Assembly (NCBI GenBank): GCA_900542565.1
Contig: UQOC01000007.1
Coordinates: 3,627 to 67,626 of the forward strand
Direction: 5' to 3'
DNA length: 64,000 nucleotides
Source: an uncultured Eubacteriales bacterium
GTDB taxonomy: Bacteria > Bacillota > Clostridia > Peptostreptococcales > Anaerovoracaceae
Below, piece by piece: positions 17,463 through 24,405 of the stretch. A model generated the notes under the pieces. That model searched no databases and had not been told where the DNA came from. It saw nothing but the letters and a program-made list of their open reading frames with translations. The position numbers and the translations under genes are program-made. Numbering within the stretch: the first letter of the stretch is position 1; every line of letters begins with the position of its first letter.

Positions 17463-18203
17463 ATGAAATATTCAAATGTGATAAGTGCGGAATTTGTCAG
17501 CAGACCCAACCGGTTCATTGCAGAGGTTATGGTCGGAGGAGAAAGGGTAAGAGCTCATGTGAAAAATACCGGCAGATGTGCAGAACTGCTGGTCCCCGGT
17601 GCGAAGGTATATGTTCAGGATCACAGGGACAGTATGGGAAGCCGGAAGCTTGCCTACAGCCTTATAAGCGTGGAAAAATATCTGCCGGATGGCAGGACTA
17701 TCATCGTCAATATGGATTCTCAGGCACCCAACAGGGTGGTCAAAGAAGCGCTGGAAGAAGGCCGGCTGAGGCTGCCTGGTCTGGACAGCCTTGAGATCAT
17801 CAGGCCGGAAAGCCGCTGGGGCGGATCAAGGCTGGATTTTTTTCTCCGTGATGTGCAGGGACGAGAAGCCTATGCAGAAGTCAAAGGAGTCAACCTGGAA
17901 TCAGAGGGGGTGGCTCTTTTTCCCGATGCGCCTACAGACCGGGGGATAAGACATCTCAATGAACTGATAAATATAAAAGAAAGCGGCAGGCAGGCCTATG
18001 TCATATTTATAATACAAATGGCGGGAATAAGATATTTGGCGCCAAATGACATGAGGCACAGAGCATTTGGAGACGCCCTCAGAAATGCGGAGGCAGCCGG
18101 AGTAAAGATACTGGCCTTTGACTGTGAGGTGCAGCCGGGAGAAGTAAAGATAAAAAGCCCTGTAAAAACAGTTTTGAGGAGGAACGGCAATGGATGTGAA
18201 TAG
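17463..18203 (+). CDS. sfsA: SfsA family DNA-binding/nuclease-like protein
   Basis: The 246-residue protein contains HVKNTGRCAELL (residues 34-45), PESRWGGSRLDF (near 117) and the PD-(D/E)XK-like EVKGVNLE, followed by FPDAPTDRG. All are hallmarks of SfsA, named for sugar fermentation stimulation in E. coli; its biochemical role is unclear. The start has no strong ribosome binding site. The gene overlaps the TPR gene by 14 bases. Confidence 0.93.
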   Translation: MKYSNVISAEFVSRPNRFIAEVMVGGERVRAHVKNTGRCAELLVPGAKVYVQDHRDSMGSRKLAYSLISVEKYLPDGRTIIVNMDSQAPNRVVKEALEEGRLRLPGLDSLEIIRPESRWGGSRLDFFLRDVQGREAYAEVKGVNLESEGVALFPDAPTDRGIRHLNELINIKESGRQAYVIFIIQMAGIRYLAPNDMRHRAFGDALRNAEAAGVKILAFDCEVQPGEVKIKSPVKTVLRRNGNGCE

Positions 18204-18993
18204 ATTTTTTTACGACCTTGACGACATGCTGTCAAAAGGCAAGGCAAAAGAAGCGGTGCAGTATGTAAATGAAGCGATCGGACAAGCAGAGAAAGAACAA
18301 GATAAGAGGGCTCTAGTGGCGGTCTATAATGAGGCAGGAGGCCTCTGCAGGGATTTTTCCAGATATGAGGAGGCAGAGAGCTATTATAAGGAAGCTCTGT
18401 CGCTTATAGAAGAGATGGGTGCGGCAGAAAGCGAAAGCCATGGCACGACCCTGATAAACTATGGCACTTGTCTTGGAAATAGCGGCAGGTTTGATGAAGC
18501 TGCGGAAATGTTTTCCCGTGCGGCTGAAATATTATCAAAGCTCGGCATGGCCAGCGACTACAGGATGGCCGCCTTATATAATAATATGAGCTGGATAGCC
18601 CAGGAAAGAGGAGAACTGCAAGATGCAGAGGATTACCTGAACAAGGCTGTTTTCTTGCTGAGGACTGTTGACGACAGCGAAGGGGAACAGGCAGCATCTT
18701 ATACCAATCTTGCAAATATATACTGGGCGCAGGGAAAGCTGAGCGAAGCAAAGGTCATGCTCATAAAAGCAGTAGATATTTACAAGGAAAAAGAATATTT
18801 AAGATCTGAAGGAAGATATGCGGCAGCCATATCCGCATTGGCAAACATATATTTCAGCGAAGGAGACTATATGAGATCTGCTGCCCTGTGCCTTGAGGCA
18901 ATGGACGAGATAGAAAGAGAATTCGGGCGTAATGACGCATGGAAAGTTGTGGAACAGAATCTCAAAGAAGCTGAAGACAAGATAAGAGAGTAG
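18190..18993 (+). CDS. Tetratricopeptide-repeat protein
   Basis: The 267-residue cytosolic protein consists of about five TPR-like helix pairs, seen as repeats of A--YYKEAL, AAEMFSRAAEIL, AEDYLNKAVFLL and AKVMLIKAVDIY. No membrane segment or enzymatic domain is visible. The start ATG follows GGAGGAACGGC inside the sfsA end, so the two are coupled. TPR proteins scaffold other proteins; the partner is unknown. Confidence 0.8.
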   Translation: MDVNRFFYDLDDMLSKGKAKEAVQYVNEAIGQAEKEQDKRALVAVYNEAGGLCRDFSRYEEAESYYKEALSLIEEMGAAESESHGTTLINYGTCLGNSGRFDEAAEMFSRAAEILSKLGMASDYRMAALYNNMSWIAQERGELQDAEDYLNKAVFLLRTVDDSEGEQAASYTNLANIYWAQGKLSEAKVMLIKAVDIYKEKEYLRSEGRYAAAISALANIYFSEGDYMRSAALCLEAMDEIEREFGRNDAWKVVEQNLKEAEDKIRE

Positions 18994-19080
18994 ATCATGT
19001 CCGGAGGCGGAAGCATGCGGTATCCTGTACATGCAGATCCAAAGCCGTTCAAAGTCTTATAAATAAAATTTAAAAAAATG

Positions 19081-19109
19081 TTGACATACACCTGACAATT
19101 TGGTAATAT
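19081..19109 (+). promoter_or_regulatory. Promoter of the tRNA array
   Basis: TTGACA (19081-19086), 17 bases, TAATAT (19104-19109), ending 32 bases before the first tRNA. Confidence 0.8.
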
Positions 19110-19141
19110 ATTTCTTGCAGTGATTTCAAATCATTGAGTGT

Positions 19142-19218
19142 GGCGGTGTAGCTTAGCTGGCTAGAGCGTCCGGTTCATACCCGGAAGGTCGGTGGTTCGA
19201 CTCCACTCGCCGCTACCA
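19142..19218 (+). tRNA. tRNA-Met (CAT), elongator type
   Basis: Full cloverleaf, anticodon loop TTCATAC, encoded CCA. It closely resembles the Bacillus elongator tRNA-Met, starting GGCGGTGTAGC. It lacks the C1-A72 mismatch and the three G-C pairs of an initiator. Confidence 0.93.
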
Positions 19219-19233
19219 TTTTTTATTATACGG

Positions 19234-19309
19234 GGGCGCTTAGCTCAGCTGGGAGAGCATCTGCCTTACAAGCAGAGGGTCATAGGTTCGAGCCCTATAG
19301 CGCCCACCA
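19234..19309 (+). tRNA. tRNA-Val (TAC)
   Basis: Acceptor GGGCGCT/AGCGCCC, anticodon loop CTTACAA, encoded CCA. Confidence 0.95.
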
Positions 19310-19314
19310 TTTGC

Positions 19315-19391
19315 GGCCTGGTAGTTCAGTTGGTTAGAATGCCAGCCTGTCACGCTGGAGGTCGACGGTTCGAGCCCGTTCCAGGTCGCCA
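19315..19391 (+). tRNA. tRNA-Asp (GTC)
   Basis: Acceptor GGCCTGG/CCAGGTC, anticodon loop CTGTCAC, discriminator G, encoded CCA. Confidence 0.95.
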
Positions 19392-19410
19392 ACTTTTTAA
19401 CAGTTCCTTC

Positions 19411-19485
19411 GCTGGTGTGGCTCAACGGTAGAGCAGCTGATTTGTAATCAGCAGGTTGGGGGTTCGATTCCCTCCACCAGCTCCA
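19411..19485 (+). tRNA. tRNA-Thr (TGT)
   Basis: Acceptor GCTGGTG/CACCAGC, anticodon loop TTTGTAA, encoded CCA. Confidence 0.95.
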
Positions 19486-19492
19486 ATAATGT

Positions 19493-19577
19493 CGAGGGAT
19501 TCCCGAGTGGCCAAAGGGGGCGGACTGTAAATCCGTTAGCTGAGCTTTCGATGGTTCGAATCCATCTCCCTCGACCA
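19493..19577 (+). tRNA. tRNA-Tyr (GTA) with C1-G72 acceptor pair
   Basis: Long variable arm, anticodon loop CTGTAAA, acceptor CGAGGGA/TCCCTCG, discriminator A, encoded CCA. Bacterial tRNA-Tyr normally starts with a G1-C72 pair; here the pair is C1-G72. The bases just before it (GT) can extend the acceptor stem. Confidence 0.92.
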
Positions 19578-19600
19578 TTTAACTCAATAATCATTAACAT

Positions 19601-19675
19601 GCGGAAGTGGCTCAGGGGTAGAGCATCGCCTTGCCAAGGCGAGGGTCGCGAGTTCGAATCTCGTCTTCCGCTCCA
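19601..19675 (+). tRNA. tRNA-Gly (GCC)
   Basis: Acceptor GCGGAAG/CTTCCGC, anticodon loop TTGCCAA, encoded CCA. Confidence 0.95.
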
Positions 19676-19687
19676 ATTTTTAATCGT

Positions 19688-19761
<74 letters not shown>

Positions 19762-19770
19762 CTATTTTGT

Positions 19771-19847
19771 GGGCTCATAGCTCAGCTGGATAGAGCAACG
19801 GCCTTCTAAGCCGTGTGTCCGGGGTTCGAATCCCTGTGGGCTCACCA
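19771..19847 (+). tRNA. tRNA-Arg (TCT)
   Basis: Acceptor GGGCTCA with two G-U pairs, anticodon loop CTTCTAA, encoded CCA. Confidence 0.95.
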
Positions 19848-19853
19848 ATATTT

Positions 19854-19928
19854 TGGGGTATCGCCAAGCGGTAAGGCACTGGGTTTTGATCCCAGCATTC
19901 GTAAGTTCGAATCTTGCTACCCCAGCCA
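19854..19928 (+). tRNA. tRNA-Gln (TTG)
   Basis: Acceptor TGGGGTA/TACCCCA, discriminator G, anticodon loop TTTTGAT, encoded CCA. Confidence 0.95.
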
Positions 19929-19933
19929 AGCGT

Positions 19934-20009
19934 GACCCATTAGCTCAGTCGGCAGAGCACTTGACTTTTAATCAAGGTGTCCGGAGTTCGAATCTCCGAT
20001 GGGTCACCA
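19934..20009 (+). tRNA. tRNA-Lys (TTT)
   Basis: Acceptor GACCCAT/ATGGGTC, anticodon loop CTTTTAA, encoded CCA. Confidence 0.95.
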
Positions 20010-20044
20010 TATCATACCGCGGCGATCATGCAAGTATCGGACAT

Positions 20045-20133
20045 GGAGAGGTGTCCGAGTGGTTTAAGGAGCTGGTCTTGAAAACCAGTGACTCCGCAAG
20101 GGGCCGTGGGTTCGAATCCCACCCTCTCCGCCA
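20045..20133 (+). tRNA. tRNA-Ser (TGA)
   Basis: Long variable arm, acceptor GGAGAGG/CCTCTCC, anticodon loop CTTGAAA, discriminator G, encoded CCA. Confidence 0.95.
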
Positions 20134-20143
20134 TAGGTAAGCT

Positions 20144-20238
<95 letters not shown>

Positions 20239-20250
20239 TATACCATATGA

Positions 20251-20326
20251 AGGGGTATAGCTCAGTTGGTAGAGCAGTGGTCTCCAAAACCACGTGTCGA
20301 GGGTTCGAGTCCTTCTGCCCCTGCCA
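20251..20326 (+). tRNA. tRNA-Trp (CCA)
   Basis: Acceptor AGGGGTA/TGCCCCT, anticodon loop CTCCAAA, discriminator G, encoded CCA. Confidence 0.95.
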
Positions 20327-20341
20327 ATTATATATGACTTT

Positions 20342-20418
20342 CGGGGTGTAGCGCAGTTTGGTAGCGCAACTGGTTTGGGACCAGTGGGCCGCGGGTTCAA
20401 ATCCTGCCACCCCGACCA
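20342..20418 (+). tRNA. tRNA-Pro (TGG)
   Basis: C1-G72 pair as normal for tRNA-Pro, anticodon loop TTTGGGA, encoded CCA. Confidence 0.95.
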
Positions 20419-20429
20419 CATCAAGATGT

Positions 20430-20506
20430 GGGCCTTTAGCTCAGTTGGTCAGAGCATCCGGCTCATAACCGGCAGGTCCCGGGTTCAAGTCCCTGAAGGC
20501 CCACCA
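20430..20506 (+). tRNA. tRNA with CAT anticodon: tRNA-Met or lysidine-type tRNA-Ile2
   Basis: Acceptor GGGCCTT/AAGGCCC, anticodon loop CTCATAA, encoded CCA. The GGCTCATAACC loop region is shared by Met and Ile2 tRNAs of Firmicutes. Since the first tRNA of the array looks like elongator Met, Ile2 is possible, but I cannot decide by eye. Confidence 0.9.
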
Positions 20507-20523
20507 TATTGTTTAAAATGTAT

Positions 20524-20599
20524 GCCCAGATAGCTCAGTAGGTAGAGCAGGGGACTGAAAATCCCCGTGTCTCTGGTTCGATTCCGGATCTGGGCACCA
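20524..20599 (+). tRNA. tRNA-Phe (GAA)
   Basis: Acceptor GCCCAGA with partner TCTGGGC, anticodon loop CTGAAAA, encoded CCA. Last gene of the array. Confidence 0.95.
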
Positions 20600-20612
20600 T
20601 TTTTTTAAAAAG

Positions 20613-20650
20613 ATAGTCCCTTGCTGACGAATGTCCGAGGGGCTATTTTT
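20613..20650 (+). terminator. Terminator of the tRNA array
   Basis: ATAGTCCC pairs with GGGGCTAT across an 18-base loop, followed by TTTTTAT. Confidence 0.8.
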
Positions 20651-20682
20651 ATGTGCAAGGGCCGCATCAATAAGGGCGGCCG

Positions 20683-20711
20683 TTGACATAGAACGAACAT
20701 TCGATTAAATA
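20683..20711 (+). promoter_or_regulatory. Promoter-like sequence ahead of the flavoprotein remnant
   Basis: TTGACA (20683-20688), 17 bases, TAAATA (20706-20711). The spacer holds ACGAACATTCGATT (20693-20706), close to the reverse complement of the ruvC operator sequence. Confidence 0.5.
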
Positions 20712-20729
20712 CAAGGAAGGATCAACACT

Positions 20730-20894
20730 ACGAAAGTAATCGGCATTAACGGCAGTTCATGCAAAGATGGAAACACAGCAATCCTCATCAGCACAGTTTT
20801 TGAGGAAATTCATGAGAACGGAATCGGCACAGAGCTTATCCAGCTTCCGGAAGTCAACATCGATCCTTGTAAAATGTGCGAAGTAAGAGGCTGA
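20730..20894 (+). pseudogene. Truncated NADPH-dependent FMN reductase / flavodoxin-fold remnant
   Basis: A 54-codon frame reads KVIGINGSSCKDGNTAIL and continues to DPCKMCEVRG before TGA. This is the N-terminal third of an iron-sulfur flavoprotein/NADPH-dependent FMN reductase, where the FMN phosphate loop GSSCKDGNT is intact. The expected start codon is ACG rather than ATG, with AAGGAAGG upstream, and the rest of the protein (usually about 180-200 residues) is missing. Both defects point to a dead gene. A related intact gene lies at 58228-58761. Confidence 0.8.
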
Positions 20895-20985
20895 AAAACA
20901 GAAAAGTATAGATCGCTGCAACGGCAGTTTGACGGGGATGCGGAGGTATGACAGGCAGCATCGCCTGGCTTTGTGACCGAACTTA

Positions 20986-21016
20986 AAATATCCGGTATGG
21001 CGAGTACCGGATATTT
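20986..21016 (-). terminator. Terminator after the 111-residue membrane protein gene
   Basis: AAATATCCGGTA pairs with TACCGGATATTT over a 7-base loop. Read on the minus strand it is followed by TTTTAAG and ends the gene at 21062. Confidence 0.75.
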
Positions 21017-21061
21017 CTCATATACGGGGCCGCAGGCAATGGATGCGGCTTTAAGACCTTA

Positions 21062-21397
21062 TCATAAGATATCAAAATATACCCATGTAGATATCAGATA
21101 TGCGGCTGCTGACATTACGCAGGCAAAAGAAATGACCTTTGATTTTATCTTTGACTCCTTGTCAAAAACAGCCATGGATGTTATCCATGATATCACCAGG
21201 GTTATGAGTGCTATGACGGTCATCCTGTTGATGATGCCGGCCCAGTTTCTGAGGAGAAAACACAGCAAGGCTATAACAAGGACTGTTATCAGATATTTCA
21301 GCCATCCTCCGCGGTTAAAGATCACAGGTATGAGCAGCGCTGCCCATATAATGCCGAGTAAGAGACATTTCAAGATCAGTATTATCAGACTTTCCAT
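21062..21397 (-). CDS. Small integral membrane protein, hypothetical
   Basis: The 111-residue protein has four likely membrane helices (about residues 5-24, 33-50, 60-78 and 92-108) and no recognised domain. I chose the ATG at 21397, which has AGGGAG ten bases upstream; a TTG two codons earlier is possible. The minus-strand reading is preferred over an overlapping plus-strand frame because only this strand gives a clean hydrophobic pattern, a ribosome binding site and a terminator. Confidence 0.65.
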   Translation of the reverse strand: MESLIILILKCLLLGIIWAALLIPVIFNRGGWLKYLITVLVIALLCFLLRNWAGIINRMTVIALITLVISWITSMAVFDKESKIKSKVISFACVMSAAAYLISTWVYFDIL

Positions 21398-21500
21398 ATG
21401 CAAGTTGCTCCCTTATGTTTGTTTACGATATAGGAACAGTATATAACAAAAGCGCAATGTTTTAAACTGTTTTTTGCCGATGGCGGCAGGGCAGGGCATA

Positions 21501-21540
21501 AAATGCGTCAAGGCTTATTAAAATGCGTCAAGGCTTATTA
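21501..21540 (+). repeat. Perfect 20-base tandem duplication upstream of tdk
   Basis: Two identical adjacent copies of AAATGCGTCAAGGCTTATTA, 21501-21520 and 21521-21540. They lie just ahead of the tdk promoter. Confidence 0.95.
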
Positions 21541-21546
21541 AAGACA

Positions 21547-21575
21547 TTGATTTTCTTAGCTTTTTAGAGTAAAAT
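21547..21575 (+). promoter_or_regulatory. Promoter for tdk
   Basis: TTGATT (21547-21552), 17 bases, TAAAAT (21570-21575). AGGAGG precedes the tdk ATG. Confidence 0.75.
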
Positions 21576-21609
21576 ATTTAGAGATATATTTTGCTATCAG
21601 GAGGACGAT

Positions 21610-22194
21610 ATGGCGCAGTTATACTACAGATACAGCACGATGAACGCAGGCAAATCCATCGAGCTTATCAAGGTCGCATATAACTATGAAGAAAGGGGCA
21701 AACATGTTCTGGCTCTCATACCTTCCGTAGACGACCGATACGGTATAGGCGTCATAACATCAAGGATAGGAATACAGAGAGAAGCCATAGTGGTAAATGA
21801 TGATACAAACATATTGGAACTTTATATAAGAGAAAACGAGAAGCGAAAGATCGACTGTGTTCTCATTGATGAATGCCAGTTCTTAAAAAAACACCATGTT
21901 CAGGAACTGGTGGAGATAGTAGACAGCTGCGATGTTCCGGTGCTGGCATACGGCCTTAAAAATGATTTCCGCAACGAGTTGTTTGAAGGGTCATATTATA
22001 TGCTTGTTTATGCGGATAAGATAGAAGAGATCAAGACCATATGCTGGTGCGGGCGCAAAGCTACCATGGTGGCCAGGGTGATAGACGGAAAAGTTGTCAA
22101 GCAGGGCGAACAGGTGGTGATAGGCGGCAATGATATGTATGTTTCACTTTGCAGAAAACATTACAATGATGGACGGTTCAGCGAGAATAAGTAA
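21610..22194 (+). CDS. tdk: Thymidine kinase (type II)
   Basis: The 194-residue enzyme has the P-loop STMNAGKS at about residues 9-16, the Walker B-like VLIDECQF near 83, YGLKNDF near 114 and a structural zinc site CWCGRKA plus CRKHY. It phosphorylates thymidine in the salvage pathway. In most homologues the first motif reads GTMNSGKT, so the loop is slightly altered but functional residues are kept. A good promoter and AGGAGG precede it. Confidence 0.93.
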   Translation: MAQLYYRYSTMNAGKSIELIKVAYNYEERGKHVLALIPSVDDRYGIGVITSRIGIQREAIVVNDDTNILELYIRENEKRKIDCVLIDECQFLKKHHVQELVEIVDSCDVPVLAYGLKNDFRNELFEGSYYMLVYADKIEEIKTICWCGRKATMVARVIDGKVVKQGEQVVIGGNDMYVSLCRKHYNDGRFSENK

Positions 22195-22219
22195 GTAAAG
22201 CGGACAGGAGACGATAACT

Positions 22220-24391
22220 TTGACAGACAGGACACATAGAAACACATCCATTATCATTATAATAGCTGCATTGATCCTGATATGGGGATTGGCCCTGATG
22301 ACTGCTGACAAGGCTCAGGCGGCTTCGGTGGGCGTGATAAACATAGACATCGGAGTAAATGTCAGATCCGGTCCGGGTACTGATTATGATATCATCGGAG
22401 GGATCTCTTACGGATCTTCGGTGACCATAACAGGACAGAGCGGAAACTGGTACATAATCAATTACAACGGACGGACAGGCTATATAAGCGCAGATTATGT
22501 GACCATAAGCTCTGAGGAAGAATTTACCCAGACGACTGCGACTGTAAACAGCTCGATCGGCCTCAATGTGAGATCCGGCCCCGGTACTACATACAGCGTT
22601 TTATACACCCTTGATAATGGGACGGTGGTCACAGTCACGGATAAAGAAGGAGACTGGTATAAGATAAGCTATAATGGACAAGCAGGATATGTGAGCGGAG
22701 AGTACCTTATACTTGATGAAAACAAAGATTATGTTTACGATGAGGACTTTGAAGCTGCGCTGACTGCTGAAGGTTTTCCGGAAAGCTACAAATATTATCT
22801 CAGACAGCTTCATGCCTCACATCCGGAATGGGTTTTCAAGGCGCATGATACAGGCCTGAGCTGGAGTGATGTGATAGCAAAAGAAACAGCAAGCGTATCG
22901 ACAAATCTCGTACATAAGAGTTCACCTGACTCATGGAAATCCAGTGAACCGGGAGCCGTCGATTCATCGGGGAATTATATAGAATTTGACAGCGGCGGCT
23001 GGGTGGCTGCCTCCAAGTCCATAGTGGAATACTACATGGATCCCAGGAATTTCCTTACAGAAGGCGGTATCTTCCAGTTCATGGCTCATTCCTATGACTC
23101 TCAGACACAGACCAAGTCCGGACTTCAGCAGCTGGTGGCAGGGACTTTTCTGGCGGATAAATTCCCGGAAGCCGGATATGACACATATTCAGATGTGCTG
23201 ATCTATGCGGCCCAGCAGTCGGGAGCCAATCCATATGTCCTTGCTTCCATGATACTGGTGGAGCAGGGACGGGGCGGCAGCGGCAACAGCATTTCCGGCA
23301 AGGTGAGCGGATATGAGGGATATTACAATTTCTTCAATATCGGCGCATATGCTTCGGGCGGAAGAGATGCGGTGACAAACGGCCTTATTTACGCAAGTTC
23401 AGGCACATCGTACAACCGGCCTTGGAATACGAGGGTAAAGTCAATAGTAGGCGGGGCGATATACTACGCAACGAGCTATATAAATAATAATCAGGATACA
23501 CTGTATCTGAAAAAATTCAATGTGATGAACGGCCTGTCGAGCGTAGCTACCCATCAGTATATGACCAATGTGGCCGGAGCTTCCCAGGAGGCGGCAAACC
23601 TTAGACAGGGATATGATCTGGACAACGCCATCACTTTTTACATTCCTGTTTACAGCGGCATGCCTACTGCGGCCTGTCCGGCTCCGGGAAGCGGAAATAA
23701 CAATTATTTCCTTGACAGCCTGAGCGTATCGGGATACAGCCTGACGCCGGCATTCAGCATGTATACATTTGAATATGAACTTGTGGTGCCAAGCGATACA
23801 TCATACATCACAGTCAATGCGTCTGCCGACGATTCGGGAGCGACTGTTTCCGGAACAGGCAGGGTGAACCTGACGGGAAATGTTACGGAGGTTGATGTAG
23901 TCGTGACTGCTTCCAGCGGCGTGAAGAAAACTTATACCATAACGGTCGCAAGGGAGTCTTCTTCCGGCGGAGCGGATATTACCAGTTCGGAATACACAAT
24001 AGGCAGTAATATAGCGGGAGTCGATCTTAAAACATCTGTCAGCACATTTAAGTCGAATGTGACCGTGCCCAGCGGATATACGATGAAGATCCTGGATTCT
24101 GACGGCAGGGAAGTGACTTCCGGCAATGTGGGTACAGGAATGAGAGCTGTCCTCTACAGCGGCAGCACTGCGGCAAAGAGCCACACCATCGTCATAAAGG
24201 GAGATGTGAGCGGTGATGGAAACTGCTCATCGGTGGATGTGCTTTTTGCAAAGAGGTACATAGTAGGTACATATGACCTTACAGGGGCGTATTTCTCTGG
24301 AGCCGACATTAACGGAGACGGTAAGATCACTTCGGTGGATGCATTGTTCTTATCTCGTCATGTGATCGGCACATATACAATAACCAACTAA
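22220..24391 (+). CDS. Secreted SH3b / glucosaminidase-like / cadherin-like protein with C-terminal dockerin
   Basis: The 723-residue protein has a signal peptide (residues about 8-34, ending AQAAS). Two SH3-type wall-binding domains follow (about 36-95 and 109-170, each with GLNVRSGPGT or VNVRSGPGT). Then comes a LytD-like endo-beta-N-acetylglucosaminidase region (about 190-480, with YYMDPRNFL, ASMILVEQG and FNIGAY), a cadherin-like beta-sandwich (about 490-590) and, at 659-723, two dockerin type I repeats with calcium loops DVSGDGNCSSVD and DINGDGKITSVD. The start is TTG with AGGAG nine bases upstream. It is probably a wall hydrolase anchored through its dockerin to the cohesin of the next gene, 14 bases away. 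Confidence 0.88.
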   Translation: MTDRTHRNTSIIIIIAALILIWGLALMTADKAQAASVGVINIDIGVNVRSGPGTDYDIIGGISYGSSVTITGQSGNWYIINYNGRTGYISADYVTISSEEEFTQTTATVNSSIGLNVRSGPGTTYSVLYTLDNGTVVTVTDKEGDWYKISYNGQAGYVSGEYLILDENKDYVYDEDFEAALTAEGFPESYKYYLRQLHASHPEWVFKAHDTGLSWSDVIAKETASVSTNLVHKSSPDSWKSSEPGAVDSSGNYIEFDSGGWVAASKSIVEYYMDPRNFLTEGGIFQFMAHSYDSQTQTKSGLQQLVAGTFLADKFPEAGYDTYSDVLIYAAQQSGANPYVLASMILVEQGRGGSGNSISGKVSGYEGYYNFFNIGAYASGGRDAVTNGLIYASSGTSYNRPWNTRVKSIVGGAIYYATSYINNNQDTLYLKKFNVMNGLSSVATHQYMTNVAGASQEAANLRQGYDLDNAITFYIPVYSGMPTAACPAPGSGNNNYFLDSLSVSGYSLTPAFSMYTFEYELVVPSDTSYITVNASADDSGATVSGTGRVNLTGNVTEVDVVVTASSGVKKTYTITVARESSSGGADITSSEYTIGSNIAGVDLKTSVSTFKSNVTVPSGYTMKILDSDGREVTSGNVGTGMRAVLYSGSTAAKSHTIVIKGDVSGDGNCSSVDVLFAKRYIVGTYDLTGAYFSGADINGDGKITSVDALFLSRHVIGTYTITN

Positions 24392-24405
24392 GAAAAGGAC
24401 TAACT

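Noticed and set aside
20973..21446. Plus-strand frame of 157 codons opposite the small membrane protein
   Set aside because: No ribosome binding site, poor protein character, and it runs through a terminator hairpin; the minus-strand reading is better.
21501..21540. Two-copy direct repeat as a CRISPR or attachment site
   Set aside because: The copies are adjacent with no spacer and there are no integrase or cas genes nearby.
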